A program made the translations under genes and the position numbers. This document shows, piece by piece, positions 44,428 to 55,230 of a stretch of 64,000 nucleotides of DNA. Within the stretch, counting starts at the first letter, position 1. Every line of letters begins with the position of its first letter. The notes under the pieces were generated by a model that saw only the letters and a program-made list of their open reading frames with translations, did not search any database and was not told the DNA's origin. Source of the DNA: Aquarana catesbeiana (lineage: Eukaryota > Chordata > Amphibia > Anura > Ranidae); assembly GCF_042186555.1 (NCBI RefSeq), contig NC_133329.1, positions 185,071,706 through 185,135,705 of the forward strand, given 5' to 3'.

Positions 44428-45057
44428 AAAAGAGGAAAGTGTGACCTGACCTGTCCACAGTAAAAGGCCTCCATTCCTGGCTATATGAAATAGAAACAAA
44501 AGAAAAGAATGGGACTTTAAATGAGGCTTATTGCTGCAAAAAGTGTATGGAGTAAATATATGATGAAACCTTTATTGTATCAAAGGCAATTCTGTGGTCT
44601 AGAAATGCATCATAATGTTTTCAAACGTAAACATAACCATATACAAAGGTTGACATATTGGTAAAAATATACCATGAACACATACACTGTATACAATGAT
44701 GATACATAATATTACATATACATAGATGAGTACATGCTGTATAAAAGCCGAACTGTCTTGGCATCACATGAATAGAAAAACTCATGTATTAGAGTATTTA
44801 GATATACTAATACTTACAGATCAGCCCAAGAACTGAACTGGCTCATGTGAGGATGAAGGGAGTGGGAGAGGGGGTCCCCATCAAATGCGCGGCTCGGAGC
44901 TGAAGCAGGAAACCCAAACCAAGTCAGGGGGTCAGCTCGTAGGCAGGCCAGGTCAGCACAATGCAATCCCAGGGAGGATAGATGATCTAATAACAATTCA
45001 CACCAATCTGGAAGATAATAATTGTATGGTGAGTGGTCTGTGAAATTGATAAATAGT

Positions 45058-45172
45058 AAGTGATGTGGTGTCTCTCTCGTGGTGAAGGATTGAAGAGTGA
45101 TTTCCTGGCCAATAAATAAGTGATGTGGTGTCTCTCTCGTGGTGAAGGATTGAAGAGTGATTTCCTGGCCAA
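45058..45172. repeat. 60-bp tandem duplication
   Basis: Two adjacent copies, period exactly 60 bp (45061-45112 and 45121-45172 identical), containing TGATGTGGTGTCTCTCTCGT. Confidence 0.95.
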
Positions 45173-45561
45173 ACCCCAGCTGATATACCCGAGATCCAGG
45201 GCAGGTCCCCACCTGCGTCATACTGCACTCTGTGGGCTGGATTGGGCAAAGATACGCATCACATGTCCAGCAGGATTGCTGGAAACTGATCCGCACCCAC
45301 CCGCCCTAAAGCCTAAGATAGATACAAAGCGTCCATGCCTCCCAGTGCCACTAGAACGCAGCTGGCAGGGCGCTGTGCATGGCGCCGATGCGCAGGAGGA
45401 CACCCCCTGCCACCACTCAAAGGGGCATCGCAGCTCCAGATGAGACAAACAAAAAGGAACACCACCCCAAAAAAAACGCACATTCAGGTCAGACTCGAGA
45501 CTGAATTAAACCTGGTGATGTAGGCAACTTGTCTGTGTATATGTAGATGAATCCAATATAT

Positions 45562-45895
45562 TAAAGTGGTGTAGTGGTAGCACTCTCACCTAGCAGTAAG
45601 AAGGGTCACTGGTTCGAATCCCAGCCACACTACCTGCTTGGAGTTTGCATGTTCTCCCTGTGCCTGCGTGGGTTTCCTCCGGGTACTCCGGTTTCCTCCC
45701 ACACTCCAAAGACATGCTGGTAGGTTAATTGGATCCTGTCTAAATTGTCCCTAGTATGTATGAATGTGAGTTAGGGACCTTAGATTGTAAGCTCCTTGAG
45801 GGTAGGGACTGATGTGAATGTACAATGTATATGTAAAGCGCTGCGTAAATTGACGGCGCTATATAAGTACCTGAAATAAATAATAAAAGGAGGAT
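45562..45895 (+). mobile_element. tRNA-derived SINE (V-SINE type)
   Basis: The tRNA-like head has A box TGGTGTAGTGG (about 45569) and B box GGTTCGAATCC (about 45612), the RNA polymerase III internal promoter. It is followed by the conserved central domain with TTTGCATGTTCTCCCTGTGC and TCCGGTTTCCTCCCACACTC. The tail (AAAGCGCTGCGTAAATTGAC, GCGCTATATAA) matches the L2 3' end at 30466-30500, the likely source of its mobilising enzyme. It ends in AAATAAATAATAAAA. Confidence 0.85.
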
Positions 45896-46400
45896 ATAGA
45901 CAGACGGCTTGGAATCTAGATGTATAATCTCTTATGGTAATAGTGACATGGCAGGTCACATGGGAAAAGTGGGTGTCTTCCACCCCCGCTGATCTGTAAG
46001 TATTAATATATCTAAATACTCCCTAAGGGAACTTTTTGTATTGTTCAGAAAGTTTTCCCCTCCATTTTTATGAAGGGTTTACTAATATTCATATATATGA
46101 CTTTTCTGTACTTACAGTGAATTAATTTTTGCATCCATACTCCTGATGAGTGAACGTTTTACAGCATGTACTCATCTATGTATATGTAGTGATACAGTGT
46201 ATGTGTTCATGGTATATTTTTACCAATATGTTAGCCTTTGTATATGGTTATGTTTATGTTTGAAAACATTATCATGCATTTCTAGACCACAGAATTGCCT
46301 TTGATACAATAAAGGTTTTATCACATATTTACTCCATACACTCATTTTTGCAGCAATAAACCTCATTTAAAGTCCTATTCTTTTCTTTTGTTTCTATGCT

Positions 46401-46511
46401 CTTCTCTGCACTTTCTCCAGTTCCCTGATATCCTTTTTGAGAACTGGTGCCCAAAACTGAACTGCATATTCCAGATGAGGTCTTTCTAATGGATTTGTTC
46501 AGGGGAAAAAT

Positions 46512-46571
<60 letters not shown>

Positions 46572-47985
46572 ATGCCTCTCAATACAAGAAAGGACTGCTC
46601 GCTTTGGAAACTGCAGTTTGGCATTGCATGCTATTATTGAGCTTATGATCTACCAAAACCCCCAGATCCTTCTCTACCATTGATTCCCCCAGTTGTACTC
46701 CCCCTAGTATGTATGATGCATGCATATTCTTAGCCCCCAGTGCATAACTTTACATTTATTAACATTAAACCTCATTTGCCACTTGATTGTCCAATTAGAT
46801 ATTTATTCCACTGCATAGCTTCGTGTCATCTGCAAAGACAGAAATGTTACTTTTAATCCCAGACCCTATATCATTTATAAATATATTAAATAGTAAGGGT
46901 CCCATCACTAAACCTTGGGGTACACCACTGTTAACCTTAGACTATTCAGAGTAAGAATCATTAACTACTACTCCCTGAATTCTGTCTTTTAGCCAGGTTT
47001 CTATCCATTTACAAATTGATCTCTCCAAGCCTGTAGACTTTACCTTACACATGAGCCATGTGTGGGGAACTGTGTCAAACGCTTTTGCAAAACCCAGGTA
47101 GACCACATCCACAGCCACCTCTCTGTCCAAGGTTTTACTTACCTCATCATAAAAAGAAATCAGGTTAGGTTGACAACTTCTGTCTTTCATGAATCCATGC
47201 TGTCTGTTGCTTAAAATATTTTTTTTTTCCACCAAGAACTCATCTATTTTTTAATTTTTTTAAATATGGGCACCACATTGGCCCCACACCAATCCAGTGG
47301 TACAATTCCAGTCATTAATGAGTCCCTAAATATTAGAAACAATGGCCTTGAAATGACAGAGCTCAATTATTTTCAGATCTGTGGGTGGATGCCATCTGGT
47401 CCAGGTGCTTTATCCACCTTTATTCTGTCTAAATATTTCTGGACCATATCACTTTTGAGCCATTGTGGATCATCTGGGGCTGTGTCACTATGTCCACATT
47501 ATGGAATTGAGCTCCCCCGTGCTCCTTTGTATACACAGAACTGAAGAAAGTATTTAATAAATTTGCTTTCTCTTTGTCCCCAGTCACCCACTATAGATTA
47601 TTTTGTAAAGGGCCTACATGCTCAGACCTGACTTTTTTACTATTAATATATTTGAAGAATGTTTGAGGGTTTGTCCTACTATCTTTTGCAATCTGACATT
47701 CGTTTTGAATTTTTGCATCCTTGATTTCCTTTTTACATATTCTGTTATATTCTTTGTAACATTTAAATGATAATAGTGTTCCTTCATTTTTATATTTTTT
47801 AAAAGCTCTTTTTTTTAATTATTTATAGCCATTTTAACTTTGGCCAGGAGCCATATAGGTTTTATTTTTAGCCTTTTAAACTTATTGCCCATGGGAATAT
47901 ACTTTGCAGTGAGTTTGCATACAGTCTTTTTGAAGAATTCCCATTTTTGTTCTGTGTCCATTGATGCCAATTTTCCCTCCCAGTC
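46401..47985 (-). pseudogene. CR1 reverse transcriptase core
   Basis: Minus-strand RT motifs from high to low coordinates: KKNILSNRQHGFMKDRSCQP (about 47170-47230), VVYLGFAKAFDTVPH (about 47065-47110), CKWIETWLKDRIQGVVVNDS (about 46960-47020), VPQGLVMGPLLFNIFINDIG (about 46870-46930) and FADDTKLCSGI (about 46812-46845). Upstream (47240-47985) decayed sequence includes WLLAKVKMAI. A (CT)n run at 46512-46571 has expanded inside the element. Stops and shifts; inactive. Confidence 0.85.
46512..46571. repeat. (CT)n microsatellite
   Basis: About 30 CT units with one CC interruption, grown within the CR1 body. Confidence 0.95.
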
Positions 47986-47988
47986 TAA

Positions 47989-48404
47989 TGCCCCGTACAC
48001 ACGGTCGGATTATCCAATGGAAAATGTGTGATAGGACCTTGTTGTCGGAAATTCCGACCGTGTGTAGGCTCCATCACACATTTTCCATCGGATTTTCCGA
48101 CATCACAAAGTTTGAGAGCAGGATATAAAATTTTCCGACAACAAAATCTGTGTGTACACAAATCCGACGGACAAAGTGCCACGCATGCTCAGAATAAATA
48201 AAGAGATGAAAGCTATTGGCCACTGCCCCGTTTATAGTCCCGACGTATGTGTTTTACGTCACCGCGTTTAGAACGATCGGATTTTCCGACAACTTTGTTT
48301 GACCGTGTGTATGCAAGACAAGTTTGAGCCAACATCCGTCGGAAAAAATCCTAGGATTTTGTTGTCGGAATGTCCGAACAAAGTCCGACCGTGTGTACGG
48401 GGCA
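47989..48404. mobile_element. PIF/Harbinger-like MITE 3
   Basis: TGCCCCGTACACACGGTCGG and CCGACCGTGTGTACGGGGCA are perfect inverted termini. TAA is duplicated at 47986-47988 and 48405-48407. Related in its ends to MITE 2 but with a different interior (TTTTCCGACA motifs on both strands). Confidence 0.9.
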
Positions 48405-48602
48405 TAAGTCCGGAAGAGCAGCCCTCATCCTTGGAAAATGTTCTCTCTTAAAGTTAAGTGTTTTTATCTTACCCATATGTGTTTGTTGCTTACAGCTAAC
48501 ATTAAATGAAATTATGGTATGGTCACTGCTACTCAGATGTTCTTTTATATGAAAATTGGTAATAAGCTCTACATGGTTTGAGATTACCAGGTCAGCAGAG
48601 TG

Positions 48603-49162
48603 TCATTCCAAGTCGGGGGCCTCAATAAACTGGACCATAAAATTGTCTTGTAATAGGTTTATAAATGTTTGCCCTTTAACTGTCCCAGCTGTGCCATTAC
48701 GCCAGTCAATTTCCATGTAGGTAAAATCCCCCATTATTATCACTGCCCCAGCCCTTGCAGCCCTTTCCATCTGTGCAAGTTGCTGAGTCTCCTCCACCTC
48801 ACTAACACTAGGAGGTCTATAACAAACTCCAATGACAACCTTTGCACACTCATGTACAATTCCACCCATAATGCGTCAAACTCCTCACACTTTCCATCAA
48901 CTAGATCCTCTTTCACACTCGCTTTGAGATCACCTCTCACATAGAGACAGACACCACCACCCCTTCAGTTTACCCTGTCTTTCCGAAAAAGAGCATAGCC
49001 AGGAAGATTAATAGCCCAGTCATGAGAAGAATGAAGCCAAAATTCAGCAATATCAATTAGATCATAGTTCTCCTCGTGCACCAGAGCTTCCAACTCACCT
49101 ATTTTGCTTGGCAGACTTCTGGCATTGGTTAACAAACACTTTTTAATTGTCACATTTTGCAA
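48603..49162 (-). pseudogene. CR1 endonuclease domain
   Basis: Two minus-strand frames. 48965-49162 starts near the APE endonuclease N-terminus (KCLLTNARSLPSKIGELEAL, then EFWLHSSHDWAINLPGYALF). 48603-48869 continues with VVIGVCYRPPSVSE and IIMGDFTYMEIDWRNGTAG, which hold the GDF...DW catalytic region. The frame break lies near 48900-48965. Typical CR1/L2 sequence; inactive. Confidence 0.87.
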
Positions 49163-49476
49163 ACATATGTTGCATATTTTTTATTTTATTACAAATAGTA
49201 CCATTTCCAATGGTTGATTTTAACATAGGAACCTTCATATCATATGCCATAGCCCTCCCTCCATCTTTCCAAAATTCCACCCACCAATAAGGGCTGACCC
49301 TTGTCTGATCTGTCTGCCCCGATATAATCTAATACACCCTTCCCCACAATCCTAGTTTAAATACTCCTCCAGCCTTCCCATAAACCTCTCCTCCAGTACA
49401 GTAGACCCCCTTCCATTTAGATTCAAACCATCTTTAGCATATTGGTTGCACCCCAATGAAAAGTCAGCCCAGTGCT

Positions 49477-49848
49477 CTAAAAACCCAAATCCCTCCTTTT
49501 TTCCCTCTGTCTTTCCTGTGTTGCGTGTGGCACAGGCAATATTTCAGAGAATATCACCTTGGAGGTCTTTCCCTTCAACTTGCAGCCTAGTTTTTTAAGT
49601 TGGTTTTTAAGGAGCCTCCACCTTCCATATATTCTGTCATTGGTTCTAACATGGACCAAGACAGCTGGGTCATGCCCAGCTCCTTCCATTAATTTATCAA
49701 CCTGGTCCACCACATGCCGAACCCTGGCACCAGGGAGACAGCAAACCATTCGGTTGAGAAGATCCTGGCGACAAGTTATTCTATCAGTCCTTCTGATTAT
49801 AGAATTCCCTATTACCACCAACTGTCTAGGCCAGGGCTGAATTAACAT
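49477..49848 (-). pseudogene. CR1 ORF1, esterase-like C-terminal domain
   Basis: Minus-strand frame with QLVVIGNSIIRRTDRITCR (a serine esterase block, normally GDSIIR), CCLPGARVRHVVDQVDKL, and VLVHVRTNDRIYG (normally HVGTND). This SGNH-hydrolase-like domain is found in ORF1 of CR1 elements and binds lipid or membrane. The replaced residues (D to N, G to R) hit conserved positions. It marks the 5' side of the CR1 copy; 49163-49476 between it and the endonuclease is the inter-ORF region with no clear frame. Confidence 0.85.
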
Positions 49849-50390
49849 AGGGGCTATTGGAGCTGCAGTTCCAGGCCCCTATCATAATATCGGCCCAATT
49901 CAGTAAGTCACTCTAGATACAATCACTGGCCGCTACATTGTCCAGTCTAGGCAGCTGCCTTCGGCCCGATATGAGTCAACATGTATTCTCCGCTATTACA
50001 TACATTGCATTGCAGTCAGAGCGTGAGTGATGCATTTCAGAGCCTCTTGCGGTGTGGTACCAGTGCGCAGAGACTGAGCGCACTCCTCCCCTTGGAGTCC
50101 TTCCAACACACACACTGTAGGGTGGAGCTTGATGTCCCGGCCGGCGTGGCATCATCCAGGAGTGTGAGCGGTGCTGCGAGTGAGAAGAAAGCTGTACAAC
50201 TTTAAGTAAGCTCTGCATAGGGTTGGGAAAGTCCCTGTCAGGCAGATAAGTTGCTATCATATATTGTGCAGCAATATATATATGCATGTGTGTGTATGAA
50301 TTTTATATATTGTGTTATATGTATATATGTATCACACACAAACATTCCAGGACAAATCCATTTTAGACGTTAAAAGGATGTTAACAGGGG
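49849..50390. other. Unassigned stretch
   Basis: No gene or recognised repeat. GC-rich around 50040-50200 and with a TATATG-rich low-complexity part at 50270-50330. Confidence 0.35.
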
Positions 50391-51125
50391 GCTGCACATA
50401 CAAGGGGTTCTTCCAAAGAAGTGGGGTTCTTTAAATAAGTGGCACTTCTGCTCTTGCACCATCCATCTGAACATCTTCTTCTCTCTTCAAAGGGAAACCT
50501 GCGTTTATACCTCCACATACCTTAAAACTGAATATTGCCTGACTGCACAAATGCTTATTTGGTAAACCTGCATTTATACCTCCACATACCTTAAAACTGA
50601 ATATTGCCTGACTGCACAAATGCCTATTTGGTAAACCTGGGTTTATACCTCCACATACCTTCAAACTGAATATATTGACTGACTGCACAAATGCTTTTTT
50701 GGTAAACCTGCGTTTATACCTCCACACACCTTAAAACTGAATATTGCCTGACTGCACAAATGCTTATTTGGTAAACCTGCGTTTATACCTCCACATACCT
50801 TAAAACTGAATATTGCCTGACTGCACAAATGCTTATTTGGTAAACCTGCGTTTATACCTCCACATACCTTAAAACTGAATATTGCCTGACTGCACAAATG
50901 CTTATTTGGTAAACCTGCGTTTACACCTCCACATATCTTAAAACTGAATATTGCCTGACTGCACAAATGCTTATTTTGCAAACCTGCATTTATACCCCCA
51001 CATACCTTAAAACTGAATATTGCCTGACTGCACAAATGCTTATTTGGTAAACCTGCGTTTATACCTCCACATACCTTAAAACTGAATATTGCCTGGCTGC
51101 ACAAATGCTTATTTGGTAAATCTGT
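50391..51125 (+). repeat. L2 5' module 1: 69-bp unit array
   Basis: After GGGGCTGCACATACAAGGGG and a short promoter-proximal sequence, about nine copies of a 69-bp unit follow (TTGGTAAACCTGCGTTTATA, CTCCACATACCTTAAAACTG, AATATTGCCTGACTGCACAA). Unit starts at 50762, 50831 and 50900 show the exact 69-bp spacing. Because 69 is divisible by three, long stop-free frames appear on the minus strand; these are not genes. Confidence 0.9.
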
Positions 51126-51489
51126 TTGTGACCACTGTTTCAACTCCATCTGTAGCCATGCTCACATTATTTCAATGTTTATTTAGCCATTAAGTCTTAA
51201 CTAAATTATGGGTTCCCTTATCTTTACAATTTTGGCCTTTTAGTCCCCTTGCAGTTTGATTGTGGTGTGAAAGTTATGCCATGCTAGCTGTGTTCCTAAT
51301 ATGCCCTCCTAATTGATTAATTGCCAGATTCAACCCACACCCAACACACAGTATAAAAACAAGGCCTTCCTTACGGGGGAACACATACAGGGGGATGCAC
51401 ATACAGGGGGTTCTGCCAAAGAAGTGGGGTTCTTTAAATAAGTGGCACTTCTGCCACCATCTATCTGAACATCTTCTTCTCTCTTCACA
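51126..51489 (+). promoter_or_regulatory. L2 leader, copy 1, with TATA-like box
   Basis: CTGTTTGTGACCACTGTTTC to CACAGTATAAAAACAAGGCC and TACAGGGGGTTCTGCC. A TATAAAA box at 51352-51358 and about 90 bp of following sequence are repeated at 60563. This leader sits between two 69-bp arrays, so the 5' region as a whole is duplicated. A role as promoter is inferred from the TATA box and position. Confidence 0.55.
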
Positions 51490-51649
51490 GGTAAACCTGC
51501 GTTTATACCTCCACATACCTTAAAACTGAATATTGCCTGACTGCACAAAATGCTTATTTGGTAAACCTGCGTTTATACCTCCACATACCTTAAAACTGAA
51601 TATTGCCTGACTGCACAAATGCTTATTTGGTAAACCTGCGTTTATAACT
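51490..51649 (+). repeat. L2 5' module 2: 69-bp array, left of LTR element
   Basis: Two and a half units, cut by the LTR element at TTTATAACT. The array continues after it at 60072. Confidence 0.85.
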
Positions 51650-52465
51650 TGTTGGATAGCAACATGGTTTAATATCTTACTTCTGGTATTTCACTTCCTG
51701 TTTGACACAGCCAGGTAGGAATGAAACACATCAAAGCTTTGTGATCAGAAGAACAATGCCTTGGCTCAAGCCCACCTGCTGTGACATGTGTGAGTACAAA
51801 TTTCAAAGAGACCACTGCTGCCAAGATGTCTATTGAAGATCTGACACAGGGCTAATAGAGACGCTGGCCCTGGTGGACAATATACCATGCTTCCTGGAGA
51901 ATGGGCAGACATTTGGGAGGGATACCTCCTCGGCAATGTATATTGGATAAAAGGCAAATGGGGGTGGCTACGAGTGGGCGTGTATGTTTGAATGAAAGGA
52001 ATACACAGGCTTTTTGTTCCCCCTCTTGGTTGCTGAGAAGCCTGCTGTAAGGGTCTCCCTATGCTATCTTGGGACCTTGCTCTGACCGAGGGCTTGGGCC
52101 TATATTCCATGAGGCCCAAACCCCTTTTACAGAACCCGCAGAGGAAACCATGTGTGATAAGTATCTTTGATATTTCATTGTTGTTATATGTTGTAGAGAT
52201 GTGCTGTTAGTAAAGTGTGTTCTGATTGTAAGCTATGTAACATTGTAATACCATTTTAGTACTTTTATGATAGTTTCCTAACTCCTTGGGAAATAAAATA
52301 AGATATTGTTTTACTAGCAGCACCGGGTGTTTGGTTTCATAGCTAACCTGGTATTATTGTGATATTAACAATAGCATGTGCTCAGAGTTTAATAGACCAA
52401 CTAATTATAGGGACTAGACAAATTAATATACAGATATAATATTAATAATTATATCGATCACTACA
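51650..52465 (+). repeat. 5' LTR
   Basis: Starts TGTTGGATAGCAACATGG and ends ATCACTACA. A TATA-like GGATAAAAGG is at about 51945-51954 and an AATAAA signal at about 52293, giving the U3-R-U5 order. Open frame 51766-52119 (minus) is not a gene; it recurs in the other LTR. Confidence 0.93.
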
Positions 52466-52467
52466 AT

Positions 52468-52485
52468 TGGCACCCAGAGAGAGTG
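52468..52485 (+). promoter_or_regulatory. Primer-binding site
   Basis: TGGCACCCAGAGAGAGTG begins two bases after the LTR, starting TGG as expected for pairing with the CCA end of a tRNA. The tRNA species is not identified. Confidence 0.7.
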
Positions 52486-53471
52486 TGAATTTTTATTTTT
52501 ACACAGAATCCACAAAAACCTAATGTATTTTTGTCTTGAGTCCCTGTAAGGATAAATCCTAAACTACACCCAGAACTCAAAATCATCTCTAGTGTGGACA
52601 AGATTGGCGTTGCCTTGCGAATTCTGAAACCACACTTGGATGGTCATGAAGATTCTGGGAAATATTTCATCAGGGAAACGTAGAACCTGGTGAGATCTTT
52701 CGCTGATATATGTATTTATGTTAAACGTTTGTATCATTAATATGCTTTAGGCCTGTAACCAGCCAAAGGTGCTGGCGAGTAAAAGGGCTGATCACCCTTG
52801 GTTAGAGATTGACAGGAATTACCATACATCTTTGAGAAAAAAGTGGGAGAAATATAGATTGTTATTTTAAATTTTTAATTTTTTACATTTTTTTTTTTTT
52901 TTTTTTTACCCACGTGAGAGTGAAATAGCTTTGTTCCAATAGGAGCTCAATGTGGCCTGCAACCTAACGGGAAGGCATTGATTGAGAGTCTGCCTTGTGT
53001 CTTAGAATGAGCCATACGTCTGGTAGGCTGTAGAACTACAAGTCACTGTTAGGTTTAAATGGCTTTGTAGCGGTTTTTTTTTTGTTTGTTTATCTTTGAA
53101 TGGTAAGCAACTCTGGTAAAAGCAGGTCAGACCAGCTTCAGTGGGGGGTAGGCTAATTAGCATATCAATGGATATTCCCCAGTAAGCATGTGGTAATCCT
53201 AAAAGCCACATAGAACCTACAGGACAGAAGTGCTCATATACAAGGCAGCCGATAATGCCACAGTAAGTGTCGTGGGTCTTTTCTATGGTTATGCAAAAGT
53301 TTAATGGTTTTGAAGGATATCAGGTAAAAGTGATAATGAATGAAGAATATTGAATGCAAGAAGAGCAATTCAGTTTTTTTTTTTTTCTGTGAGTTGTAAG
53401 AGCTAACGATAATTGAGTTTGGTTTATTACTCAGTGCAGTGTTGGAACGCTAGTACAAATAGAATTGTGTA

Positions 53472-55230
53472 TTGTGTGGATTGTATGCTTGTGAAATGGA
53501 ACTGGTGTATACATATGTTAAAAAGTACGCTTCTGCCAATTATCATTCATGTGCAGATGAACCTCTTAAAAACCAGTGTAATGTACTATTGTCTCAGTGT
53601 CACCAACATAATAGCAGATTATTGGGTAAACAGCTAAAAAAGAAAGTTAAAAAAGAAAGGTTGGCAAATGAAATTGCAGTGTTGCTCAGAATTAAATTTA
53701 TATCTGAGCAAATGGAGGGGAAGTGGGAAGCAGAGAGGAGACGTCTCGGGGAGGACATAGAGAAAATCAGTGAAAACCTTCTAAAGATTGCAACAGCCTC
53801 CAGTAGTGAGATGGATGAATTGCGGACTACAGCAGGCAATTTGTCAGAAAGAAACAGTGAGCTACAAGAACAGCTTCAGAGGTGCAGCATGGGCTGTGAT
53901 ATGAAGAGCGAACTTTTAGAGTCATTGCGAATAAAGGTGTCAGAGATGGAAGAGTTGGTTATGTCTTTAGAAAGAAAGCTAGCAAATGCACACTCCCAGC
54001 TTCTTACTAAAGAGCAATGTATAGTATCGCTCAATGAGCACAAAGGAACGTGCCAATTGGCCAATATCTGCACAGTCAATGAGGAGAAGGGCTGTGATGA
54101 AACACATTCCGCTATTGCACCCATAGCTTTGAAGCAGGATAACAGTTTGATTACAATCCAAGAGAGACTTACTTTGTACCAGATTCTGGGTGAATTTAAT
54201 GCCCTGGAATCACCAGTGAGTCTGCCCAATAAATTTGAGGCTCTAGTCCTTAAATTTCATTTGACTAATGAGGATGCATGTTCTCTTCTGAGAGCATAGC
54301 TACCAGGACCTTTGGCAGGCCAGTTATTTGCACAGGTTAATGATAACTTAGCAGATGCAGAGGTGCGGAGGAAAGAGTTGCAGCGTATTGTGGACAGTCG
54401 TGATAATGGTATGAGTGATTTACAACGAATGAGATTTAGGAGAGGAGATGACCCAATTTTGTTCTGCAGTGAGTATCTTGCATTGTATACGAAAGTGTTC
54501 AACTGTCCTGACTTATTGGAGGATGATACAAGTTTCATATACTCAATGGCCAATAAGTGTTATGTAAGCTATCCCATTAGAATGGCTCTGAGGAATGCTA
54601 GATCCTACCAAAATTTTGTCAATATCCTGCGAGACTTCTGTCAAGAGTCCAGTGATAGGGAATATGGGTCAAAGGCAGGTGTATCCGTAATAAGCAGAGG
54701 TACAGGAAGGCAGAGAGAGTTCAGACGTTCTAAATGGAATAGGCATGGACATAGATTTTGTAAAGCCCTTAACATTGCTAGCATGGAGCAGGAAACCCCA
54801 GAATTACAGGGTGCAAAGGCAGCCATAATGGAGTTATCCTCCAAACATGCAAAAGCTGAATGTGCAATGGTGAAGGTACCCTCCGCACATGCGCAGTGCT
54901 CAGCAAAAATAGAAGTGGAGCATGCAGAAAAAACAGACGCTCTTATTGCTGCAAGTGATGTTGCTATGACAGAAATCAATGGTGGAGATGTAAATAAAAG
55001 TGCGATAACTGTGCTTGAAAGTGATTCAGGAGTTGAAACTTCTGGTGACTTCTCAAACGATGAAAGTGTAAAGTCTGCTTATTCCAAGCATAGTAATCGT
55101 AGTAATAATGTCCAGCAATGTGAGTTTACACTGTCGTATGCTCAAGGAAGGGCCTATACAGAGAGACCAGCCCTCAAATGTTTTTTTGTGTAAAAGGGGG
55201 GGTCACATCGCTACATATTGTTGGGTGGCG
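53472..55230 (+). pseudogene. ERV gag-like region
   Basis: Two frames (53472-54299 and 54312-55193), separated by a stop at 54297-54299. The first encodes long heptad-type coiled coils (about 53640-54030). The second resembles a capsid-like helical region followed by a Ser-rich tail. Around 55175-55230 the bases encode one CCHC zinc knuckle spacing (C-x2-C-x4-H-x4-C), but homopolymer indels on either side put its halves in different frames. This is the nucleocapsid end of a gag protein, which packages RNA. The upstream ATG is not certain; 53472 is a conservative start. Confidence 0.75.

Larger units (their letters stand above)
44428..46400. mobile_element. Fold-back insertion, probably Penelope-like, with 12-bp target duplication
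   Basis: Flanked by CTTCTCTGCACT (44416-44427 and 46401-46412). Outer arms of more than 200 bp are inverted copies: 44485-44725 (starting TAGAAACAAAAGAAAAGAAT) pairs with 46165-46399, and a shorter pair ends ACTTACAGATCAG (44813-44825) and CTGATCTGTAAG (45989-46000). No transposase or RT is inside. A 12-bp target duplication plus inverted terminal arms matches the Penelope insertion at 7531-17001, so I infer a non-autonomous Penelope-like copy. Confidence 0.6.

Noticed and set aside
45562..45640. tRNA gene
   Set aside because: A and B boxes are present, but the head continues into a V-SINE central domain and L2-type tail, so it is a SINE and not a functional tRNA.
46447..46683. Frame with a long Leu-Ser repeat
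   Set aside because: Translation of the (CT)n microsatellite inside CR1.
50490..51125. Regular repeats resembling a CRISPR array
   Set aside because: The units are contiguous 69-bp tandem copies with no unique spacers, in a vertebrate genome.
50431..51149. Long minus-strand open frames made of a repeated 23-residue peptide (also 60062-60313)
   Set aside because: The 69-bp tandem unit is divisible by three, so a stop-free frame repeats automatically. There is no start context or known domain, and the array is part of an L2 5' region.
51766..52119. 117-codon minus-strand frame, repeated at 59367-59720
   Set aside because: It lies in both LTRs and opposes their transcription; no known protein family.
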